DNA of 64,000 nucleotides from Arthrobacter sp. (GCA_023264815.1 JAHFUZ010000016.1:31275-95274); one strand, 5' to 3'; positions 1 through 9,027 are shown, counted from the stretch's first letter. Program-made: numbers and translations. The notes: generated by a model from the sequence alone, not told the origin.

Positions 1-240
1 GCCGGGCGGCACCCTGACGCTGACATCTTCCTTGACGACGTCACCGTCTCCCGCCGCCACGTCGAGTTCCGCCGCACCGAGCGTAGCTTTGAGGTGGTGG
101 ACACCGGCAGCCTGAACGGCACCTACGTTAACCACGACCGCGTGGACAGCGTTGAGCTCAAGTCCGGCAACGAAGTCCAGATCGGCAAGTTCCGCCTTAC
201 CTTCTACCTGAGCCCTGCCCGTGCAGCAGGCCGCGCCTGA
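1..240 (+). CDS. garA: FHA-domain protein, GarA/OdhI type (5' truncated by window edge)
   Basis: The last 79 codons of an FHA domain protein are visible; the start lies outside the window. The core phosphothreonine-binding residues are present: SRRH (about residues 20-23 of the visible part) and a SLNGTYVN loop. GarA/OdhI proteins inhibit 2-oxoglutarate dehydrogenase and stimulate glutamate dehydrogenase in their unphosphorylated form, and are switched by PknB/PknG-type kinases. The N-terminal phospho-acceptor threonines cannot be seen here. The assignment rests on the FHA core and on the neighbours: FtsR, bifunctional nuclease and a second MerR protein follow in the same order as Rv1827-Rv1830 of M. 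tuberculosis. Another small FHA protein is possible but less likely. Confidence 0.85.
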   Translation, partial: AGRHPDADIFLDDVTVSRRHVEFRRTERSFEVVDTGSLNGTYVNHDRVDSVELKSGNEVQIGKFRLTFYLSPARAAGRA

Positions 241-257
241 TTCCGGGACGCTTGCCT

Positions 258-980
258 GTGGCAATGGCACAGCCGGAACGCCGGGGACCCCAAGTCCTGA
301 ACATTGGGGAAGTCCTCGCCCAGCTCAGCGGCGACTTTCCCGGCATGAGCGCGTCGAAAATCAGGTTCCTTGAGGAGAAGGGGCTGATCAACCCGCGCCG
401 GACACCGGCCGGCTACCGGCAGTACGCGGAGAGTGATGTTGAGCGGCTCCGCTTTGTCCTGGCCCTGCAGCGTGACCAGTATCTTCCCCTGAAAGTCATC
501 AAGGACTATCTGGATGCGATCGACAGGGGAGAGCGGCCCGAAAACCTGCCGCCCGGCGTCGTGGTTTCACCGCGGATCGTCTCGGATGAGCTCGCGGCCG
601 AATTGCAGAACCGCGGCCGGAAGTTCAGTGAGGAGCAGCTGCGGGCCGAATCCGGAGCGAGCGTCCCGCTGCTCCATTCCCTGCTCAGCTTCGGACTCAT
701 CAGCCACAGCAACGGCAAGTTCGATGAACATGCCCTTCAGGTGGCCAAAGCATGTGTCCAGCTGGAGGGCTACGGACTGGAACCGCGCCACTTGCGCCCT
801 TTCCAGGCCGCCGCGGACCGTGAATTCGGGCTCGTGGAGCGGGCGGTCGCCCCGCTTGCGTCCCGCCGGGACTCCGCTTCCCAGGCGCGGGCCGCCGAAG
901 CTGCGCGTGAAATCTCCGACCAGTGCCTCATCCTTCACCGTGCCCTGGTGCAGGACCGCATCTCCCGTATGGACATCTGA
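258..980 (+). CDS. ftsR: MerR-family transcriptional regulator FtsR
   Basis: About 240 residues. An N-terminal MerR winged helix (residues about 13-85) reads IGEVLAQLSGDFPGMSASKIRFLEEKGLI and continues with R-R-T-x-x-G-Y-R-Q-Y; the C-terminal half is a helical effector/dimer region. Homologs (Rv1828, corynebacterial FtsR) are DNA-binding proteins, and FtsR is known to control ftsZ. The start is uncertain: TTG 252, GTG 258 and ATG 264 are in frame; GTG 258 is preferred because GGGAC sits about 8 nt upstream. It lies 17 nt after the FHA gene and its stop overlaps the next start (ATGA). ftsZ is in the same window, and its leader shares a motif with the merR leader at 1493. Confidence 0.88.
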   Translation: MAMAQPERRGPQVLNIGEVLAQLSGDFPGMSASKIRFLEEKGLINPRRTPAGYRQYAESDVERLRFVLALQRDQYLPLKVIKDYLDAIDRGERPENLPPGVVVSPRIVSDELAAELQNRGRKFSEEQLRAESGASVPLLHSLLSFGLISHSNGKFDEHALQVAKACVQLEGYGLEPRHLRPFQAAADREFGLVERAVAPLASRRDSASQARAAEAAREISDQCLILHRALVQDRISRMDI

Positions 981-1483
981 TGATCGAAGTCGAGATAGTA
1001 GGCGTTCGCATCGAACTGCCTTCCAACCAGCCGCTGGTCCTTCTGCGTGAAATGCACGGTGAGCGCCACGTGCCCATCTGGATTGGAACGCCCGAGGCCA
1101 GCGCTATCGCGCTTGCCCAACAGGGTGTTGTGCCGCCGCGCCCCATGACCCATGATCTCCTGGTGGACGTGGTGGAGTCCCTGGGGCACTCCGTTGTCAG
1201 TGTGAACATCGTGGCCGTGGAGGACAACATCTTCTATGGCCAGCTCCAGTTCGAGAATGGCACCACCGTCAGTTCGCGGGCTTCGGATGCCCTCGCGATT
1301 GCCCTCCGGGCCAAGTGCCGCATCTGGTGCGCCGACTCCGTGATGGACGAAGCCGGCGTGCGCATCACCGAGCATGATGAAGGCGAAGACACCGAGCCGG
1401 GACCCACCGTGGATGAGGAACGGGAGCTGCGCCGGTTCCGTGAGTTCCTGGACGATGTGGAGCCCGAAGACTTCGACGGCTAA
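980..1483 (+). CDS. Bifunctional nuclease family protein (DUF151)
   Basis: 167 residues beginning MIEVEIVGVRIELPSNQPLV, typical of the DUF151/bifunctional nuclease family, with the HVPIWIG strand and the A-x-x-x-x-R-A-x-C-x-I-W core (about residues 100-115). Plant members show DNase/RNase activity; bacterial members are poorly characterised. ATG 980 overlaps the ftsR stop (ATGA), so translation is probably coupled. The C-terminal 35 residues are acidic (Glu/Asp-rich). It corresponds in position to Rv1829. Confidence 0.85.
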   Translation: MIEVEIVGVRIELPSNQPLVLLREMHGERHVPIWIGTPEASAIALAQQGVVPPRPMTHDLLVDVVESLGHSVVSVNIVAVEDNIFYGQLQFENGTTVSSRASDALAIALRAKCRIWCADSVMDEAGVRITEHDEGEDTEPGPTVDEERELRRFREFLDDVEPEDFDG

Positions 1484-1492
1484 AATCTCGTT

Positions 1493-1505
1493 AAGGTTAA
1501 AGTTG
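1493..1505 (+). promoter_or_regulatory. 13-bp motif shared with the ftsZ leader (candidate FtsR/MerR site)
   Basis: AAGGTTAAAGTTG, 10 nt after the bifunctional nuclease stop and upstream of the second merR gene. It matches 12 of 13 positions of AAGGTTAAGGTTG in the ftsZ leader at 38015-38027. Assignment to a regulator is inference. Confidence 0.45.
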
Positions 1506-1653
1506 AGGCTGAAAGTTCCGACACGCCCCGCGAAGGGCCCGAGATCTTTGACCTCAGGGCGCAGCAGGCCTAACGTCGAAGGTATCAAGCTCCCATTGCT
1601 TACAGCAGTCGCGCAGGTCACACTGTAGAAGTACGACCCCCGCGAAATTACAT

Positions 1654-1668
1654 GCATGAACTTCATGC
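1654..1668. promoter_or_regulatory. Perfect palindrome upstream of merR
   Basis: GCATGAACTTCATGC: 7-bp arms around one central base, 53-67 nt before the merR start. Its size and place suit an operator or autoregulatory site; no function is proven. Confidence 0.35.
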
Positions 1669-1720
1669 GTGCACCGGCTGGTGCAGTGGTCCCCGGGAGC
1701 TAATGACAAGGAGGATCCAG

Positions 1721-2317
1721 GTGAGTCCCAAAGGCGAAGCAGGCGGGCTGAAGCAGCCCACAACGGCTGGTGTGGCTGTGCCCGCGAGTGGTGCCCAGGG
1801 GCTCCTGTTTACCGAAGACCTCCCGGTCCTTGACGAAGACGCCGGCTACCGCGGCCCCACCGCATGCAAGGCCGCGGGCATCACGTACCGCCAACTGGAC
1901 TACTGGGCACGCACCGGCCTCGTTGAACCGGCCGTCCGTGGTGCGGCCGGTTCCGGTTCCCAGCGGCTGTACGGTTTCCGGGACATCCTGGTCCTTAAAG
2001 TGGTTAAGCGCCTGCTGGACACTGGTGTCTCCCTGCAGCAGATCCGGTCCGCCGTGGAACACCTGCGTGAACGCGGGGTGGAGGACCTGGCACAGATCAC
2101 GCTCATGAGTGACGGTGCGAGCGTCTATGAATGCACGTCCGCTGACGAAGTCATCGATCTGGTCCAGGGCGGCCAGGGTGTCTTCGGCATCGCTGTGGGC
2201 CGCGTCTGGCGTGAAGTCGAAGGCAGTCTGGCCTCCCTGCCCAGCGAGCATGCCGCGGTACAGTCATTTCCCGACGACGAGCTGAGCAAGCGGCGCGCGG
2301 CACGCAAAATCAGCTGA
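1721..2317 (+). CDS. MerR-family transcriptional regulator (Rv1830-like)
   Basis: 198 residues. The MerR DNA-binding domain lies at about residues 45-115: A-C-K-A-A-G-I-T-Y-R-Q-L-D-Y-W-A-R-T-G-L, then SQRLYGFRDILVLKVVKRLL. The C-terminal part (about 120-185) is a ligand/dimer region of unknown specificity. GTG 1721 is chosen because AAGGAGGA stands 9 nt upstream; upstream in-frame starts lack a ribosome site. It is the fourth gene of the garA-ftsR block, separated from the nuclease gene by a 237-bp leader holding the motif at 1493 and the palindrome at 1654. A strong terminator follows. The regulated genes are not known from the sequence. Confidence 0.85.
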   Translation: MSPKGEAGGLKQPTTAGVAVPASGAQGLLFTEDLPVLDEDAGYRGPTACKAAGITYRQLDYWARTGLVEPAVRGAAGSGSQRLYGFRDILVLKVVKRLLDTGVSLQQIRSAVEHLRERGVEDLAQITLMSDGASVYECTSADEVIDLVQGGQGVFGIAVGRVWREVEGSLASLPSEHAAVQSFPDDELSKRRAARKIS

Positions 2318-2331
2318 GTATCCTTAGTTGG

Positions 2332-2378
2332 CCAAGAGAAGAGGCCGCCTCGTTTGACGAGGCGGCCTCTTCTCTTGG
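2332..2378. terminator. Strong bidirectional terminator
   Basis: A perfect 21-bp stem (left arm begins CCAAGAGAAGAGGCC) with a TTTGA loop lies between the convergent merR (+) and parA (-) genes. The arms are A-rich/T-rich at their bases, so it can serve both strands. Confidence 0.9.
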
Positions 2379-2421
2379 TGTTGGATCTTCGACGGGACCC
2401 GCGAGGAGCCCTGGCCTGGGA

Positions 2422-3243
2422 CTAGCGCTGGGTGCGGTTACGCAGGCCGCTGCCGGCGGCAAGGAGGTTGGCCAGCAGGGAATCGAAGAGTGCAGCCGAT
2501 GATTTGGCAGATTCGCCTGGCCAGTGATGCACGGGGTGGGCCGCCCCCTGGATCTGCTGCCAGTTCGCCTGCTCCGGGATGCGGGGGCTCAGCAGCAGGT
2601 CTCCGAACATGGACTCCATCTCGGCAAGCCGGTAGGAGTGTTCAGACGAGCCGCTGCGGACGCGGTTGGCCACGATGCCGGCGGGAGAGAGGTTCGGCGC
2701 GAACTCCTGCTTGAACAGCTGGATGGCGCGCATGGTCCGTTCCGTGCCGGCCACCGAAAAGAGACCTGGCTCGGCCACGAGTGCCACTTTGTCGCTCGCG
2801 GACCAGGCCATTCGGGTCAGTCCGTTCAGGGACGGCGGGCAGTCAATGAGGACCAGGTCATAGCGGTCCACAGTGGCCAGGACTGTCGAGAGCCGCCGGA
2901 GGTCGCGGCGGCCCAGGTCGGGACGGTCGTAGATACCCGTATAGGCGGAGCCTACGGCAACGTCCAGGACGGCCGGGGCGGATCCGTTTGAGTGTGTGCG
3001 TGCGGTCCAGGAGCTGCCGGCCACGTTCTCTGCCAGCCTGGCGCGGCGTGGGCTCTTGAGCATCCGGCCGATATCCAGCTGGTCGCCGGGCTGGACGCCG
3101 AGGGCGGTGGTCGCGTCGGCGTGGGGATCGAGGTCCACCACGAGCGTGGGGATGCCTGCGGCAAGCGCCGCAGACGCCAATCCTGTGGTGACGGAAGTCT
3201 TGCCGACTCCGCCCTTGAGGCTGCTGATGCTGACTACTTGCAC
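2422..3243 (-). CDS. ParA/MinD-family P-loop ATPase
   Basis: 273 residues with the deviant Walker A motif SLKGGVGKTSVTTGLA at the N terminus, VVDLDPHADAT (switch/Walker A'), and LVLIDCPPSLNGL (Walker B) near residue 130. These ATPases position DNA or protein cargo, or act in division-site selection. No ParB gene is adjacent, so this is an orphan ParA-like protein rather than an obvious chromosome-partition pair. GTG 3243 is used; TTG 3255 is also in frame. A TAGGTT box (reverse strand, 3256-3261) would give a very short leader. Its cargo cannot be inferred. Confidence 0.85.
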   Translation of the reverse strand: MQVVSISSLKGGVGKTSVTTGLASAALAAGIPTLVVDLDPHADATTALGVQPGDQLDIGRMLKSPRRARLAENVAGSSWTARTHSNGSAPAVLDVAVGSAYTGIYDRPDLGRRDLRRLSTVLATVDRYDLVLIDCPPSLNGLTRMAWSASDKVALVAEPGLFSVAGTERTMRAIQLFKQEFAPNLSPAGIVANRVRSGSSEHSYRLAEMESMFGDLLLSPRIPEQANWQQIQGAAHPVHHWPGESAKSSAALFDSLLANLLAAGSGLRNRTQR

Positions 3244-3549
3244 GTGTGAGACCAAAACCTAACGCCGGATGCCGTGTTGGGGGTAATGTTTGCTCCGGCA
3301 GTGCCGAAGCCGGGCGGCTCCTGCCGCCGTACTCATCATATGTGGCTATGCTGGCGAATACCGCTTTATGGGGTGCAGCGGCATGGTTTCCCGGCCCGGT
3401 CGGAGGGTCGGCTTCCTCAGGCCCTCGTCGATTCACGCGGGACATGACGGAAGTTTCTGTGACCGTGGCCACAATAATTTGTGTTTGGCTGCACAGGTCT
3501 TAGACACTGTGACCACTTACCGATCCACCCGCAATGATGCAGGAGAATA
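3244..3549. other. Divergent intergenic region parA / pyc
   Basis: 306 bp without a convincing gene. It must hold both divergent promoters. For pyc, TTGTGT (3479-3484) and TAGACA (3501-3506) with a 16-bp spacer are possible but weak elements. A small GC-rich inverted repeat, GGCGGC-TCCT-GCCGCC, lies at 3313-3328. I see no RNA gene or riboswitch that I can support. Confidence 0.5.
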
Positions 3550-6500
3550 ATGTTTTCCAAAATTCTGGTGGCCAACCGCGGCGAAATCGCGATCAGGGCC
3601 TTCCGCGCCGGCTACGAACTGGGCGCCAAGACCGTTGCGGTCTTCCCCAACGAGGACCGGAACTCGATCCACCGCCAGAAGGCCGACGAGGCGTATCTGA
3701 TCGGTGAAGAGGGCCACCCCGTCCGGGCCTACCTCGACGTCGCAGAAGTTGTCCGGGTGGCCAAGGAGTCCGGGGCCGACGCCATTTACCCCGGTTACGG
3801 CTTCCTCTCGGAGAACCCCGACCTGGCCCGCGCCGCCAAGGATGCCGGCATCACGTTCGTGGGCCCGCCGGCGGAAGTGCTCGAACTGGCCGGCAACAAG
3901 GTGGAGGCGCTGAAGGCTGCCCGTGACGCCGGCGTTCCGGTCCTGAAATCCAGCGCGCCATCCAAGGACCTTGACGAGCTGATCGCCGCCGCCGACCAGA
4001 TCGGCTTCCCCATCTTTGCGAAGGCCGTGGCAGGCGGAGGCGGGCGCGGCATGCGCCGCGTCGATACCCGGGAAGCCCTTCCCGAGGCACTGCAGTCCGC
4101 CATGCGCGAGGCCGATGCGGCGTTCGGTGACCCCACCATGTTCCTGGAGCAGGCGGTCCTCCGCCCGCGCCACATCGAGGTGCAGATCCTGGCCGACGCC
4201 GAGGGCAATGTGATCCACCTTTTCGAGCGCGACTGCTCCATCCAGCGCCGCCACCAAAAGGTCATTGAGATCGCTCCGGCGCCGAACCTGGACGAGGGCA
4301 TCCGCCAGGCTCTCTACCGTGACGCCGTGAAGTTCGCCAAGGCCCTGAACTACGTCAATGCCGGAACTGTTGAGTTCCTGGTGGACACGGTGGGAGAACG
4401 CGCCGGGCAGCACGTCTTTATTGAAATGAACCCCCGCATCCAGGTGGAGCACACCGTCACTGAGGAAGTGACCGATGTTGACCTGGTGCAGGCACAGATG
4501 CGGATCGCTTCCGGTGAGACCCTCGCGGACCTCGGTCTCTCCCAGGACAGCGTCCAGCTCAAGGGTGCTGCGCTGCAGTGCCGCATCACCACCGAGGACC
4601 CGGCCAACGGGTTCCGTCCCGACGTCGGAAAGATCACCGGGTACCGTTCGGCCGGTGGCGCCGGTGTAAGGCTCGACGGCGGCACCGTTTACTCAGGTGC
4701 CGAGATCAGCCCCCACTTCGACTCCATGCTGGTGAAGCTCAGCTGCCGGGGACGCGACTACCCGGCAGCCGTTGCCCGCGCACGCCGTGCGCTGGCCGAA
4801 TTCCGCATCCGCGGCGTGTCCACCAACATTTCCTTCCTGCAGGCCGTGCTGGACGATGCCGACTTCATTGCGGGGAATGTGGCCACCAACTTCATTGACG
4901 AACGCCCGCAGCTCCTGAAGGCACGTGTCTCAGCGGACCGCGGTACCAAGCTCCTGACCTGGCTGGCAGACGTGACGGTCAACAAGCCCAACGGCGAACT
5001 GAGGGTTCATTCCGATCCGGCAGCCAAGCTGCCCGCCGTTGGTGACCGGCAGCCGGCACCCGGCTCACGCCAGCGGCTCCAGGAACTCGGACCCGAAGGC
5101 TTTGCCCGGGCACTCAGGGAGCAGACCGCCGTCGCCGTCACCGACACCACCTTCCGGGACGCCCACCAGTCGCTCCTGGCCACCCGTGTGCGTACCCGCG
5201 ACCTTGTGGCCGCCGGGCCCGCGGTCAGCGCGCTGCTGCCGGAACTCCTGTCCGTTGAAGCCTGGGGCGGTGCCACCTATGACGTGGCCCTGCGGTTCCT
5301 GGGCGAGGACCCGTGGGACCGCCTGGCGGCCTTGCGGAAGGCCATGCCGAACGTCTGCCTGCAGATGCTGCTGCGCGGCCGCAACACTGTTGGCTACACG
5401 CCGTACCCCGAAGAAGTGACGGAGGCCTTCGTCAACGAGGCTGCCGCCACCGGCATCGACATCTTCCGTATCTTTGACGCCCTGAACGACGTCAACCAGA
5501 TGGCGCCGGCCATCCGGGCCGTCCGGGCCACCGGGACCGCCGTTGCCGAAGTGGCGCTCTGCTATACGGGCGACCTGCTGGACCCTGCGGAGACGCTCTA
5601 CACTCTGGACTACTACCTGGACCTGGCGCAGAAGATCGTTGACGCCGGCGCCCACATCCTGGCGATCAAGGATATGGCAGGCCTGCTCCGCCCCGCCGCG
5701 GCCGCAAAACTGGTTTCAGCGCTCCGGGAACGCTTCGACCTGCCCGTCCACTTGCACACCCACGACACCGCGGGCGGCCAGCTGGCCACCCTGATGGCCG
5801 CCGTGGACGCCGGCGTAGACGCCGTGGATGTGGCCACGGCCTCCCTGGCCGGAACCACCAGCCAGGTATCGGCGTCGGCCCTGGTGGCGGCGCTGGCACA
5901 TACCCCGCGGGACACCGGCCTCAGCCTCAAGGCCGTCAGCTCGCTGGAACCCTATTGGGAGGCGGTCCGCCGCGTCTACGCACCTTTCGAATCCGGTCTG
6001 CCGGGTCCCACCGGGCGCGTCTACCAGCATGAAATCCCGGGCGGACAGCTCTCCAACCTCCGGCAGCAGGCCATCGCACTGGGGCTGGGGGAGCGCTTCG
6101 AAGCCATCGAGGACATGTACACGGCCGCAGACCGCATCCTGGGCCACCTGGTCAAGGTGACGCCGTCCTCCAAAGTGGTGGGCGACCTCGCCCTGCACCT
6201 CGTGGGGCTCAACGCTGATCCGGCGGACTTCAACGAGAACCCGCAGAACTATGACATCCCCGACTCCGTCATCGGCTTCCTCTCCGGCGAACTCGGTGAT
6301 CCTCCCGGAGGCTGGCCCGAGCCGTTCCGCACCAAGGCACTGCAGGGGCGCAGCATCAAGGTCCGCGACGTGGACCTCAGCCCCGAGGACAGCGCAGCGC
6401 TCAAGGGCGATTCCAAGACGCGCCAGGCCACGTTGAACCGCCTGCTCTTCGAGGGTCCCACCAAGGATTACCTCAAGAGCGTGGAGACCTACGGCAACAT

Positions 6501-6945
6501 CTCCGTGCTGGATACGCGTGATTACCTGTACGGCCTCCAGCGCGGCGCCGAACACGAAATCCAGCTGGAAAAGGGCGTCCGCCTGATTGCTTCGCTGGAA
6601 GCCGTCTCCGAGCCGGACGAAAAGGGCATGCGCACCGTGATGTGCACGCTCAACGGCCAGTCACGTCCCGTGGTGGTCCGCGACCGTTCGGTTGTCAGCA
6701 ACGTCAAGGCCGCGGAGAAGGCCGATCCGGCCCAGCAGGGCCACGTTGCCGCGCCGTTCGCCGGTGCCGTCACCGTCACGGTCAAGGCCGGCGACACCGT
6801 CAAGGCCGGTGACACCGTGGCCACCATCGAAGCGATGAAGATGGAAGCTTCCATCACGACGCCGGTGGGCGGCAAGGTCTCGCGCCTCGCCATTTCAGCG
6901 GTTGAGCAGGTCCAGGGCGGGGACCTCCTGCTCGTCGTGGGGTAA
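3550..6945 (+). CDS. pyc: Pyruvate carboxylase
   Basis: 1131 residues, the full length of a single-chain pyruvate carboxylase. It makes oxaloacetate from pyruvate, bicarbonate and ATP (anaplerosis). Domains in order: biotin carboxylase (about 1-455; starts FSKILVANRGEIAIRAFRA, ATP-grasp Gly-rich loop GGGGRGMR near 160), carboxyltransferase (about 530-830; DTTFRDAHQSLLATR, metal-binding HLHTHD), tetramerisation region, and C-terminal biotinyl domain (about 1060-1131) with the biotinylated lysine K1097 in EAMKMEA. ATG 3550 follows AGGAG (3541-3545). It is monocistronic, with a terminator directly downstream. Confidence 0.98.
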   Translation: MFSKILVANRGEIAIRAFRAGYELGAKTVAVFPNEDRNSIHRQKADEAYLIGEEGHPVRAYLDVAEVVRVAKESGADAIYPGYGFLSENPDLARAAKDAGITFVGPPAEVLELAGNKVEALKAARDAGVPVLKSSAPSKDLDELIAAADQIGFPIFAKAVAGGGGRGMRRVDTREALPEALQSAMREADAAFGDPTMFLEQAVLRPRHIEVQILADAEGNVIHLFERDCSIQRRHQKVIEIAPAPNLDEGIRQALYRDAVKFAKALNYVNAGTVEFLVDTVGERAGQHVFIEMNPRIQVEHTVTEEVTDVDLVQAQMRIASGETLADLGLSQDSVQLKGAALQCRITTEDPANGFRPDVGKITGYRSAGGAGVRLDGGTVYSGAEISPHFDSMLVKLSCRGRDYPAAVARARRALAEFRIRGVSTNISFLQAVLDDADFIAGNVATNFIDERPQLLKARVSADRGTKLLTWLADVTVNKPNGELRVHSDPAAKLPAVGDRQPAPGSRQRLQELGPEGFARALREQTAVAVTDTTFRDAHQSLLATRVRTRDLVAAGPAVSALLPELLSVEAWGGATYDVALRFLGEDPWDRLAALRKAMPNVCLQMLLRGRNTVGYTPYPEEVTEAFVNEAAATGIDIFRIFDALNDVNQMAPAIRAVRATGTAVAEVALCYTGDLLDPAETLYTLDYYLDLAQKIVDAGAHILAIKDMAGLLRPAAAAKLVSALRERFDLPVHLHTHDTAGGQLATLMAAVDAGVDAVDVATASLAGTTSQVSASALVAALAHTPRDTGLSLKAVSSLEPYWEAVRRVYAPFESGLPGPTGRVYQHEIPGGQLSNLRQQAIALGLGERFEAIEDMYTAADRILGHLVKVTPSSKVVGDLALHLVGLNADPADFNENPQNYDIPDSVIGFLSGELGDPPGGWPEPFRTKALQGRSIKVRDVDLSPEDSAALKGDSKTRQATLNRLLFEGPTKDYLKSVETYGNISVLDTRDYLYGLQRGAEHEIQLEKGVRLIASLEAVSEPDEKGMRTVMCTLNGQSRPVVVRDRSVVSNVKAAEKADPAQQGHVAAPFAGAVTVTVKAGDTVKAGDTVATIEAMKMEASITTPVGGKVSRLAISAVEQVQGGDLLLVVG

Positions 6946-6955
6946 CCCCTTAACG

Positions 6956-7018
6956 CAACGCGGGGTCACTTTCCGCCCAATGGAGACTCTCCAAAGGACG
7001 GGAAGCGACCCCGCGTTG
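6956..7018. terminator. Terminator after pyc
   Basis: CAACGCGGGGTC (6956-6967) pairs with GACCCCGCGTTG (7007-7018). The stem extends inward with mismatches and a small internal TGGAG/CTCCA hairpin, and is followed by TTGTTTG. It lies between convergent pyc (+) and the acyl-CoA synthetase gene (-). Confidence 0.8.
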
Positions 7019-7041
7019 TTGTTTGCCCGGCAGGGCGCCGC

Positions 7042-8850
7042 TCAGTCGCGCGGGGCGCCGTACATTTCCTCGATGACTGTCTCGAAGTCCTTCATCACCT
7101 GGGCCCGCTTCACTTTCATGGACGGCGTCAGGTGCCCTGACGCCTCGGTGAAGTCGGACGCGACGATCCGGAACGACTTGATGGCTTCCGCCTGGGAGAC
7201 CGAACTGTTCGCCTGCGTAATGAGGTCCTGCACGGCGGCCTTGACCACAGGGTTCTCCACGGCTTCGTCCAGCGTGGTGGTGCTGGGCAGGCCATGGCGC
7301 TGCAGCCAGCCGGGTAAGGCTTCCTGGTCCAGGGTCACCAGCGCACCGATGAACGGACGGTTGTCACCCACCACCAGCACCTGGGACACCAGCGCATCCG
7401 CGCGGATCTGGTCCTCCAGCAGGGCCGGGACCACATTCTTGCCGCCTGCGGTGACGATGATTTCCTTCTTGCGCCCGGTGATCCAGACAAAGCCGTCCTC
7501 ATCGAGGCGGCCGATATCACCGGTGCGAAGCCACCCGTCCGAGAACGACTCCGCCGTCAGGCCTTCCAGGTTGTAGTAGCCACGCATCACGCAGACGCCC
7601 TTGGCAAGAATTTCACCGTCGTCGGCAATGCGCACGGAGTTGCCCGGCAGCGGCTTGCCCACGGAACCGATCTTGATCAGTGCCGGTGTGTTCACGGAGA
7701 TGGGCGCGGTGGTCTCCGTCAGGCCGTAACCTTCAAGAATCTGCAGGCCGATGCCCTGGAAGAAGTGGCCAAGCCGTTCGCCCAGCGGCCCGCCGCCGGA
7801 CACGGCGTGGGCCACGTTGCCGCCCATGGCAGCGCGCAGCTTTCCGTATACCAGCTTGTCGAACAAAGTGTGCTTGAGCTTCAGTCCCAGGCCCACGTGC
7901 CCTGTCTGGCGCGCCTTGGAGAACGCGATGGCGGTTTCCGTGGCCTTGTGGAAGATGGCGCCCTTGCCGCCGTCTTCAGCCTTGGTCAGCGCCGAGTTGT
8001 AGACCTTCTCGAACACACGCGGGACGGCCAGGATGAAGGTGGGCTGGTAGCTTTGCAGGTCGGCCAGCAGGTTCTTGATGTCCGGTGTGTGCGCCACCGT
8101 GGCGCCGGCCGCAACGGCCAGCACCGAAATAAACCGGGCGAACACGTGGGCCAGCGGCAGGAACATGATGGTCTTGGCGTTCTCGTTGACCACGTCGCCC
8201 AGCAGTGCGAGGGCGTTGTCGGACAGTTCCACGAAGTTGCCGTGGGTGAGCTCGCAGCCTTTGGGCCGGCCGGTGGTGCCGGAGGTGTAGATGATGGTGG
8301 CAACATCGGCGAGCCGCGCAGACGACCGGCGGGCCTCAAGGTCGGCGTCGCTGACATCCCGGCCAGCTTCCCGGACGGCATCCAGGCCGCCGCCCTCAAA
8401 CTGCCAGACGTGCTGCAGGTCGGTGAGTCCCTCGGAGGTGGCGGCCTGTCGGATGATGTCCTCGTGGTGCGCGGATTCGCCGAACGCGGCGACTGCGCGC
8501 GAGTCGCCCAGGTTCCACGCGACCTGCGACGGCGATGAGGTCTCATAGATCGGGACCGACACGCCTCCGGCGAACCAGATGGCAAAGTCGATGAGCGCCC
8601 ACTCGTAGCGTGTGCGGGACATGATGCCCACACGGTCGCCGGCGCCCACGCCGCTTGCGATCAGGCCCTTGGCCAGCGCGGAGACGTCAGCCAGGAAGTC
8701 CTTGGCCCGGACGTCCTGCCAGGCGCCGGCAGAATCCAGCCGCGAGAACAGCGCGGGGTTGCTGGGCTTTGCAGCCTGACGCAGCACCAGGTCGGTGATG
8801 TTGGTTTCCGGGGGGACAACAACCAGCGGCGGAACACTGAATTCTCGCAC
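7042..8850 (-). CDS. Long-chain acyl-CoA synthetase (AMP-binding, FadD15-like)
   Basis: 602 residues of the ANL superfamily. It activates fatty acids to acyl-CoA through an acyl-adenylate. Seen: P-loop IIYTSGTTGRPKGCELTH (about residues 180-200), GYGLTETTAP, GWLRTGDIGRLDEDGF, and the A8/A10 region GRKKEIIVTAGGKNV. GTG 8850 is chosen because AAAGGAG lies 6 nt upstream; an in-frame ATG at 8871 would put that site inside the gene. It is monocistronic. Its promoter contains a 16-bp palindrome suggesting control by a TetR/FadR-type repressor (see 8931-8959). Chain-length preference cannot be read from sequence alone. Confidence 0.93.
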   Translation of the reverse strand: MREFSVPPLVVVPPETNITDLVLRQAAKPSNPALFSRLDSAGAWQDVRAKDFLADVSALAKGLIASGVGAGDRVGIMSRTRYEWALIDFAIWFAGGVSVPIYETSSPSQVAWNLGDSRAVAAFGESAHHEDIIRQAATSEGLTDLQHVWQFEGGGLDAVREAGRDVSDADLEARRSSARLADVATIIYTSGTTGRPKGCELTHGNFVELSDNALALLGDVVNENAKTIMFLPLAHVFARFISVLAVAAGATVAHTPDIKNLLADLQSYQPTFILAVPRVFEKVYNSALTKAEDGGKGAIFHKATETAIAFSKARQTGHVGLGLKLKHTLFDKLVYGKLRAAMGGNVAHAVSGGGPLGERLGHFFQGIGLQILEGYGLTETTAPISVNTPALIKIGSVGKPLPGNSVRIADDGEILAKGVCVMRGYYNLEGLTAESFSDGWLRTGDIGRLDEDGFVWITGRKKEIIVTAGGKNVVPALLEDQIRADALVSQVLVVGDNRPFIGALVTLDQEALPGWLQRHGLPSTTTLDEAVENPVVKAAVQDLITQANSSVSQAEAIKSFRIVASDFTEASGHLTPSMKVKRAQVMKDFETVIEEMYGAPRD

Positions 8851-8930
8851 TATAGCTCCTTTGATATCCATGGACCCGCACAGGGTATGCCTAAAGACTA
8901 ATACGCCCGCAACGTGGTCGTGCAGAATAA

Positions 8931-8959
8931 AAGTTACTCGTCAGTAACATGCTAGTCAA
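8931..8959 (-). promoter_or_regulatory. Promoter of the acyl-CoA synthetase gene with embedded operator
   Basis: On the reverse strand TTGACT (8959-8954) is followed by a 17-bp spacer and TAACTT (8936-8931). The palindrome GTTACTCGTCAGTAAC (8933-8948) covers the -10 box and much of the spacer, the classic place for a repressor. Confidence 0.6.
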
Positions 8960-9013
8960 AAGGCTCAGGTAACGCGGGGTCCCGGGCTCCCGCTGCCCCG
9001 CTCCGGGCGCGCC

Positions 9014-9019
9014 TAGAAT
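9014..9019 (+). promoter_or_regulatory. -10 box, probable leaderless glk transcript
   Basis: TAGAAT ends 8 nt before ATG 9028, and no ribosome site precedes the start. Confidence 0.5.
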
Positions 9020-9027
9020 GGGTCACT

